DNA of 64,000 nucleotides. Origin: Ancylostoma caninum. Its lineage: Eukaryota > Nematoda > Chromadorea > Rhabditida > Ancylostomatidae. Below the pieces are notes generated by a model, which saw only the letters and a program-made list of their open reading frames with translations, had not been told where the DNA came from and did not search any database. Every line of letters starts with the position of its first letter. The first letter of the stretch is position 1. Both the position numbers and the translations under genes were made by a program. Below are positions 58,190 to 64,000 of the stretch, one piece after another. The DNA is taken from the NCBI GenBank assembly GCA_037903475.1, contig JBAJFG010000131.1, positions 186,001-250,000 on the forward strand, given 5' to 3'.

Positions 58190-60190
58190 GTATGTACCTA
58201 TCGAGATATTCCACTCAAAAGTGTGTCCCTGCTGCCTGGTGAAAGCCCGCGTTTTGACGACACGCTGGTTTACGCAAGCTAGACCGCATTTAGCTAAAGA
58301 GAAAGCTTTTTTTTTTTGAAAAGCATTTTCCGCTTAAAATTCCCGTCGATTTTATTCTTCGCTTTGATTCAAATTTCCGGCCTCTGGTTTCTATGCAGCA
58401 TGTGCTTTATGCACATCTTCTAACCTCGCCAGCTTTGAAAAGGCAGCAACGCAGAGTTCTCGCTGACAAACTGTCCCTCCATCTTGTTTTTTCATGGCTC
58501 ATAGTGTTTATATTTCCATTAAACCATCACATACCTCATGAGTCATCATTTTCAACACTTCTGTTAGCATCCAGTCAATATTCATAAAACATTGATTTTC
58601 TGCATGTCTTCGTTCGCTTCGAAATATAAAGGGAAGTATCGTATTTCATACATCTTAGCTGGTCTTGAATTTAAACCAATGTTGTGCATTATAGACATTT
58701 CGAGCTTTGTTGAACCGTTAGTTCGTCACGTTACGCGAAAAATGCCTTCTCGTTAATGCGTCAATTATTTGAAACCCACAGGTCATAAACTGGTCCTGGA
58801 TCGGCAGTATTCTTGAAGACTCGGTAGGAGTAACGCAACCCGAACAGCATATATAATACGTGGACTTGAAACCATAGACTATGTCCCCCACGTGTTGCCA
58901 TAATTCCCTCAATTGCTGCTGAAGCTTCCTTTATTATGGCAACCAAGCCGAGTCCTAACCTAACCCGACACCAGGGGACCATTTTATGATACTACTTTCG
59001 TACTTGTTATTACACTTATTTTCGTCGTCAATTTCAATCCACTCTCACGGCTCATACATGCGTGTGGTTTCCAAGCGATGATGATCACTTATTTGTCCAC
59101 GGAGAGCTATGAGCAACCATAGAGAGCTGATGAATAGCTGTCATTGCACTATACGTAACTATAAACACAGAATTGCATACCAGTGAGTCAGAATACGTCT
59201 GAGTCAGACATTTCAACTTTTACTTTAATGTGATTCGGCAGTGAGAAATGCAAGGGTACTATTGTACTTGAGCGGCCCCACCATCGAGCCCAAACTATTG
59301 ATCGCTCCATACTAGTTTGCTAGAAATATACAGGTAACCCCAGTATGAATCAGGCCAATGGTCGTGGCTCCTGCACCAAATAGCAACACGGCACTCTCAC
59401 CGTCTGTGCATCCACACATTCCATTAATATTAAAGCTCTCATTCTCGTCTGACCGTCCCTCTTCCTGTTCTAACCTGTCCAAACAGTTGGTGGGACAGGT
59501 TATAGGAACCCTCGACCGCTGTAATTCATGTAGATTTTTCGTTACTTTGCATAAATTTCTTGACCACGCAGCATTTTTGGGAACAAATTGGATATCGGGT
59601 AGTGGCTTATACCAGGCAACTATTCTCCGGTCGCCGATCCCCAGCTTTCCATCGATTCCAAGCGTTGTGCAGTCCTCTTATCGAAAAATTTCATTGCGAC
59701 AACTGTTTCGATGTTTTCACACATTTCTGATTTTGTGGAAATGGTGATAGATAAAACACGCATTCGCCACATCCACCACGCTTTGAATTTTAATTGTTAA
59801 AGCAATGGCTCCATCGCGTGGGACCTTCCGCTGGCGATGCTGGAGGTTTTGTCCTTCTATTTGAAGGCGACACTCACACGTCTTGCACTCAGAGCCCACC
59901 CTAACACGGATGATTCGGGGAAAATCACTCAGCAATACACCAGTTTACATCTATTGCATCTATTGGCCACTTCTGTCAAAGCATGAAGTGTGGGGTCATC
60001 GGTTCTTTTTCCACGGCGAGGCTCACAGTCATGCACTCGATCTTCAAATACACGGAAAATAATGCCTTGATCTTTGGGGTTTCCTACGTGTTATGCACAA
60101 TTCCGGCTTTGAGGATAACAAAACAAATATACAGTGCCGGTCGATCATTTTTGCACCACAGAATACCGCCCATGTGCTCGGCCGCGTAGG
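58190..60190. other. Unassigned spacer with coding-like minus-strand ORFs
   Basis: Minus frames 58912-58718 (GDIVYGFKSTYYICCSGCVT) and 59935-59717 (KTCECRLQIEGQNLQHRQRK) look somewhat protein-like but are isolated and unrecognised. CAGTGCCGGTCGATCATTTT near 60132 resembles a transposon end, but no partner end was found. Confidence 0.3.
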
Positions 60191-60385
60191 TGCGGCACCA
60201 TCTACACGGCACGGCGACCAGCTGGGCGCTGTGGTTGTCGGGCTTTGCCGGTTTTGAAGTTTTGCTTATGTTTTATACGTTTTTCTTCGTGCCTTTGTCT
60301 TCGTTCCGACATCAAACATAAGCAAAACATCAATGTCAGCGGCGCTCGACAGTCACAGCACCCGCGTCGAGTAGGTGGTGCAGCG
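60191..60385. repeat. Inverted repeat centred near 60295
   Basis: TTTTGAAGTTTTGCTTATGT (60250-60273) and AAACATAAGCAAAACATCAA pair, extending outward through GTCGGGCTTTGCCG / CGGCGCTCGACAG and CTGTGG / CACAG. ORFs over it on both strands are mirror images of each other. Confidence 0.65.
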
Positions 60386-60417
60386 CGACAGAGCGACAGA
60401 GGATGCCTTGCTGTTGG

Positions 60418-60990
60418 TTGGATCACGCACTATTCCACATTAGGGGCCCAAAATTTTCAGAAAAAAAAATATTTTCCGCCGAAACTTCGTCAAGTGAGGT
60501 TATTCGAGGTGTTGGGCACGAGTATCGTATTCATTTTGTACCGTAACCCCATTCTTGTAGGGTTACGGTAGGTGCACGATAGATACGGTATTTCGCAGGA
60601 TCCTCTCAAATTTTGCGTAGGTTGTACAAGGCGCTGGTCACGATTATGAACACTATTTTGCGTGGCACCTTCCGTTTCTACCCAATTCGGCATTTTCCTC
60701 GAGTTTACTACCGTATACCTGCCGTATCCCCGCATAAGTGAGGTTGCAGTGCAAAACAGATACGATATCCGTGTTCATCACCTCAACCATCCTGCCCGAA
60801 ATTTGAGCTGATTCCGTAAAGCGCCGGATCTACAGTAACCCTACCGTAGCCCTACAAAAATGGGATACGGTACAAAATGAATACGACATCCGTGTTCTGC
60901 ACCTCAAATAACTCCCCTATAGAAAGGCTCGGCAGAAAAATTGAAAATTTTGGGGTCCCTCATATGGAGTAGTCCCGGCTCATGTCCAAC
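60418..60990. mobile_element. Foldback element, about 570 bp
   Basis: The left arm (60418-60580) has CCCAAAATTTTCA, GTTATTCGAGGTG, CGTATTCATTTTGTACCGTA and TAGGGTTACGGTAG; the right arm (60840-60990) has the inverted set. The central part contains additional TACCGTA motifs. No coding content. Confidence 0.72.
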
Positions 60991-61684
60991 GTGATGAAGA
61001 ACACGACTACGGGGGACATCAATCATGACCAGAGTTCGGCACAAGCTTAGCTCGAGCAGAAAAAATTACGAAGTCCCCTTTGACCTAGCCAAAAATCTAC
61101 GAAGCCCCCTTGTAAACAAACAAGTTAAAACAAGTTTGTGCGAAGAACAGTAGTTTCATTTTTATAATGCTCATCGGCGTGTCCACACGAGTTAACAAGT
61201 GCTAACAAGTGCAATGGCCGTGGAGCACGTCAACAGTGCAGCACCGTGTCATAATTTTTTTTAAATTTCCGGTTAAAATTTGAAAGAGGGTGGAGATTGC
61301 GCAGGTTTTTGCCATCACTTTGATAGGGCAATACTTTCTGAAGACAACAGTGTAAGCGAAATTTGAAATATTTGCTTTTGGAAAAAGTTATTTGAGTAAG
61401 TTGTGTCGAAGTGGTGCTGGAGACTGCTTTTTGACTAACTCTTTCCGCTGTAACCGAGAAAACGCTGCAGTTTTCATATTCGTTGGAACGAGCAGCCTCT
61501 CTTGAAGCCAACCGCACTAACAGAAATTGAAATAGTTAATTTTTGGAAAGTTGTTTGATGAAAATTCTTTGGACCGGTGCTGAACCCTAACTTTACCCCA
61601 GTCAGAGAATTCCAAAGCAATATCTCCTCTCAAAATCAAAGAATTCTATTTCCCTTTAGGGGTTAGCGAGAGAGTAGTGACAGA
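60991..61684. other. Unassigned spacer
   Basis: No supported feature. CACGAGTTAACAAGTGCTAAC-AAGTGC near 61188 is a short direct repeat. Confidence 0.4.
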
Positions 61685-62710
61685 AATCCTACTATATTAA
61701 AAGATTTGGTCGCTAATTCCCGAGAACGCGTCTGTTACTGCGCGTCGACTCTTAGCGCATTGTCGATACGCAGTGTTGTGACGAGTCTTTTAAAAAAGGG
61801 GCCTCTGGCCTAAATTTCCACATTGTGCGCTTTTTTCGTCCTAGATCTTCATCTTCCTTGTTATAGGGTGGAACTTCCCTAAGGGCCGGCGTAGGTTTCA
61901 GGCTACTTCGCACCTGGGATTATCGATTCGTTTATCGATTATATCGATTTTATTGATTTTTCGCTAATTTTGCCCCGGGCGCGGCGAAGACATGTCTACT
62001 AGGGCATGTCAATACGCTGAACACGAATATGATAACCGTTTTGTACGGCACTATCGATTTATCGATTTTATTAATTTTTCGCTAATTTTGCCCCGGGCGC
62101 GGTGAAGACATGGCTACTGGGGTATGTTAATACGCTGAACACGAATATGGCAACCGTTTCGTACGGCACTATCGATTTATCGATTTTATTGATTTTTCGC
62201 TAATTTTGCCCCGGGCGCGGTAAAGACATCGCTGCTGGGGTATGTCAATACGCTGAACACGAATATGGTAACCGTTTCGTACGGCACTATCGATTTATCG
62301 ATTTTATTGGTTTTTCGCTAATTTTGCCCCGGGCGCGGTAAAGACATCGCTGCTGGGGTATGTCAATACAATGAACACGAATATGGCAACCGTTTCGTAC
62401 GGCACTATCGATTTATCGAGTTTATTGATTTTTTGGTATTAATGCTCACAGGTCAATGAAACCGTGTCTTCTGGGATTTTTCGAATCTTTCAGCGTAAAT
62501 ATAGGAAGCATTTTAGAAGAATTTACCAGCCAAACAACTTTACTTACTTTTGAGGGAAGGGGACGGAATGAAGAAGTGTCATTTAGGCTGATCACTAAGT
62601 GATGAATATCTCGATAGGTTTCTTTTGGCTCAACAAATGTTGGCATCAGATTCAAATAGCCGGGAGAAACAGAGGACCCGAGCAAAGCCGGGTACACCGT
62701 CCAGTAATAA
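61685..62710 (+). mobile_element. Hairpin-ended tandem-repeat element, copy C (plus orientation)
   Basis: Starts near TATATTAAAAGATTTGGTCG, contains CTACTTCGCACCTGGGATTA-TCGAT, then the 118-bp tandem array, and ends with ACCCGAGCAAAGCCGGGTACA at about 62678-62698. Shares order with copies A and B. The minus ORF over its 3' part is not convincing. Confidence 0.52.
61918..62440. repeat. 118-bp tandem array, about 4.5 units
   Basis: ACTATCGATTTATCGATTTT starts units at 62050, 62168, 62286 and 62404; a variant first unit begins near 61918. Each unit carries TTGCCCCGGGCGCGG, AAGACAT, CAATACGCTGAACACGAATA and CCGTTTCGTACGGC. Confidence 0.9.
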
Positions 62711-62714
62711 ATAT

Positions 62715-62815
62715 TCAAAAAATAATGATGAAACTAAACAACTGGATTTAAAGAACCAAACAGATATGATTTTTTAAATTCAGCAAGCCGTTCTCAGGGG
62801 GGGAGGAGGCTTCCT
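62715..62815. mobile_element. hAT MITE fragment
   Basis: AT-rich core then TTTTTTAAATTCAGCAAGCC-GTTCTCAGGGGGGGAGGAGG. Right-half similarity only. Confidence 0.4.
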
Positions 62816-62884
62816 GCAAATCCTATTTGGAGCCCAATAATCCTAATAATGTCGATTAACGTTTCACCAAAATCCTAGCACATG

Positions 62885-62955
62885 GTTTTGTTTCCTGTCA
62901 TGGTTTTGAAACGAAGTGGTAGCGTTTCCTGTCATGGTTTTGAAACGAAGTGGTG
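62885..62955. repeat. 35-bp direct repeat, two copies
   Basis: TTTCCTGTCATGGTTTTGAA-ACGAAGTGGT occurs twice in a row, directly before the 79-bp array. Confidence 0.9.
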
Positions 62956-64000
62956 GTAAACATGCGCCGGTCTCAGGTAAAGAGACACACGGGCCCATTG
63001 GTCGGAATTTTCCTGTGGGTTCAGCTAGCTGGGCCAGTGGTAAAGTAGCGCTGGTCCCATCTAAGGTGCACACGGGTGCATTCGTCAGGGCTTTGCCTTG
63101 GGTTCGACTGGGCTAATGGTAAAAAGGCGCCGGTCTCAGGTAAAGGGGCACATGGGTCGTTGGTCAGCATTTTCCCTTGGGTTTGACTGGGCCAGTGGTA
63201 AACATGCGTTGGTGTCAGGTTAAGGGGCACACGAGTCCGTTGCTCAGAATTTTTTTTGGATCGACTGGGCCAGTGGTAAAGTAGCGCTGGTCCTCTCTAA
63301 GCTGCGCACGGGTCCGTTGGTCAGGATTTTAATCTTGACTGCGATTGTCAGCAGCAAAATTGCGCCGGGCTCAGATAAAGGGACACACTTGTCGCGCCAG
63401 TCTCAGGTAAAGGGGCACACGGGTCCGTTGGTCAGAACTTTCCCGCCATTGGTAAAGAGGTTCTGGTCTGTGGTAAAGAGGCACACGGGTCGTTGGTCAG
63501 CACTTTGCCTTGGGTTCGACTGGGCTAATGGTAAAAACGCGCCGGTCTCAGGTAAAAGACCACACGGGTCGTTGCTCAGCTCTTTCCCTTGGGTTCAACT
63601 GGGGTAATGGTAAAAAGGCGCTGGTCTCATGTAAAGAGGCACAAAGGTCCGTTGGTCAGGACTTTCCCCTGTGTTCCACTGGGCCAGTGGTAAACAGGTG
63701 CTGGTCTGAAGTAAAGGGACACACGGGTCCGTTGGTCAGAACTTTCCCGCCAGTGGTAAAGAGGTTCTGGTCTGTGGTAAAGAGGCACACGGGTCGTTGG
63801 TCAGCACTTTGCCTTGGGTTCGACTGGGCTAATGGTAAACAGGTGCTGGTCTCAGGTTGAGGGGCACACGGGTCCGTTGGTCAGAATTTTTCTTTGGTTT
63901 TGACTGGGCCAGTGGTAAAGTAGCGCTGGTCCCCTCTAAGCTGCACACGGGTCCGTTGGTCAGGATTTTCCCTTGACTGCGACGCTGTCAGCAGCAAAGT
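62956..64000. repeat. 79-bp minisatellite, about 13 units, runs off the right edge
   Basis: The unit contains GGTCTCAGGTAAAGGGGCAC, ACGGGTCCGTTGGTCAG, TTTTCCCTTGGGTTCGACTG and GGCCAGTGGTAAA. Anchors (ACACGGGT type) lie at 62987, 63070, 63150, 63229 and 63306 and continue at 65-84-base steps. ORFs of 66-116 codons here are by-products of the repeat, because 79 is not a multiple of three. Confidence 0.92.

Noticed and set aside
60134..60571. 145-codon plus-strand ORF rich in Cys and Arg
   Set aside because: It lies across an inverted repeat, and its two halves are reverse-complement images of each other; no domain.
61918..62440. 118-bp repeats as a CRISPR-like or regulatory array
   Set aside because: Whole units are alike with no unique spacers, and related units occur in two other elements of the same family.
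62916..63860. ORFs of 66-116 codons in the right-hand minisatellite, repeating KRHTGRWSALCLGFDWANGK
   Set aside because: Produced by a 79-bp tandem unit; frames change between units and there is no start or context for a gene.
1..64000. CRISPR array, tRNA, rRNA, prokaryotic operon or phage region
   Set aside because: The regular repeats found are minisatellites without spacers; no cloverleaf with A/B boxes or rRNA core was seen; exon-intron structure shows a eukaryote.

Overview
The window is AT-rich eukaryotic DNA. It is most likely from a nematode, perhaps a strongylid-type (clade V) worm. The evidence is short introns with TTTCAG/TTTCCAG acceptors, a Tc3-like transposase remnant, mariner and CR1-type elements, and very many short inverted-repeat elements. 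I see no prokaryotic gene organisation, rRNA, tRNA or CRISPR. The species is inferred, not shown.

Host genes. The one gene I can rebuild from start to stop lies on the minus strand at 23103-19583. It has 13 exons and 419 codons and encodes a SAXO/FAM154-type protein (stabilizer of axonemal microtubules). The N-terminus is a Cys-rich CICQICQCGNHKCSH motif, followed by twelve Mn-like repeats. Eight consecutive exons are exactly 99 bp, phase 0-0, and carry one 33-residue repeat each. A second, partial paralogue lies 15.6 kb away in the same orientation. Its exons 1-4 are at 7543-7031. An extra in-frame copy of exon 4 is at 639-541, and the gene runs off the left edge. The intron between them holds a dead CR1-like retrotransposon (about 665-4250) and a 2.3-kb hAT-type element (4270-6591). 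About 2 kb beyond each SAXO start, in the 5' direction, lies a second duplicated segment (9.33-10.27 and 24.97-25.84 kb), so a block of about 3.3 kb was copied.

Layout. 0-7.6 kb: SAXO paralogue with its transposon-filled intron. 7.6-19.5 kb: repeat-rich spacer with a tandem-repeat element, hAT MITEs, a perfect 22-bp hairpin, an internally deleted Tc3-like transposon, a decayed mariner and a 1.26-kb TIR element. 19.5-23.1 kb: complete SAXO gene. 23.1-39.9 kb: sparse sequence with the duplicated block, a TTAA-type element, a short mariner-type element and a few coding-like ORFs of unknown function. 39.9-62.8 kb: clusters of foldback elements, hAT MITEs and minisatellites. 62.9-64.0 kb: a 79-bp minisatellite running off the right edge.

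The SAXO genes probably act on stable microtubules; in a nematode that most plausibly means sensory cilia or another stable array (inference). Everything else recognised is transposon or satellite sequence. No new enzymatic or defence system is apparent. The most interesting biology is exon-by-exon growth of the microtubule-binding repeat array, and the range of foldback elements around it.
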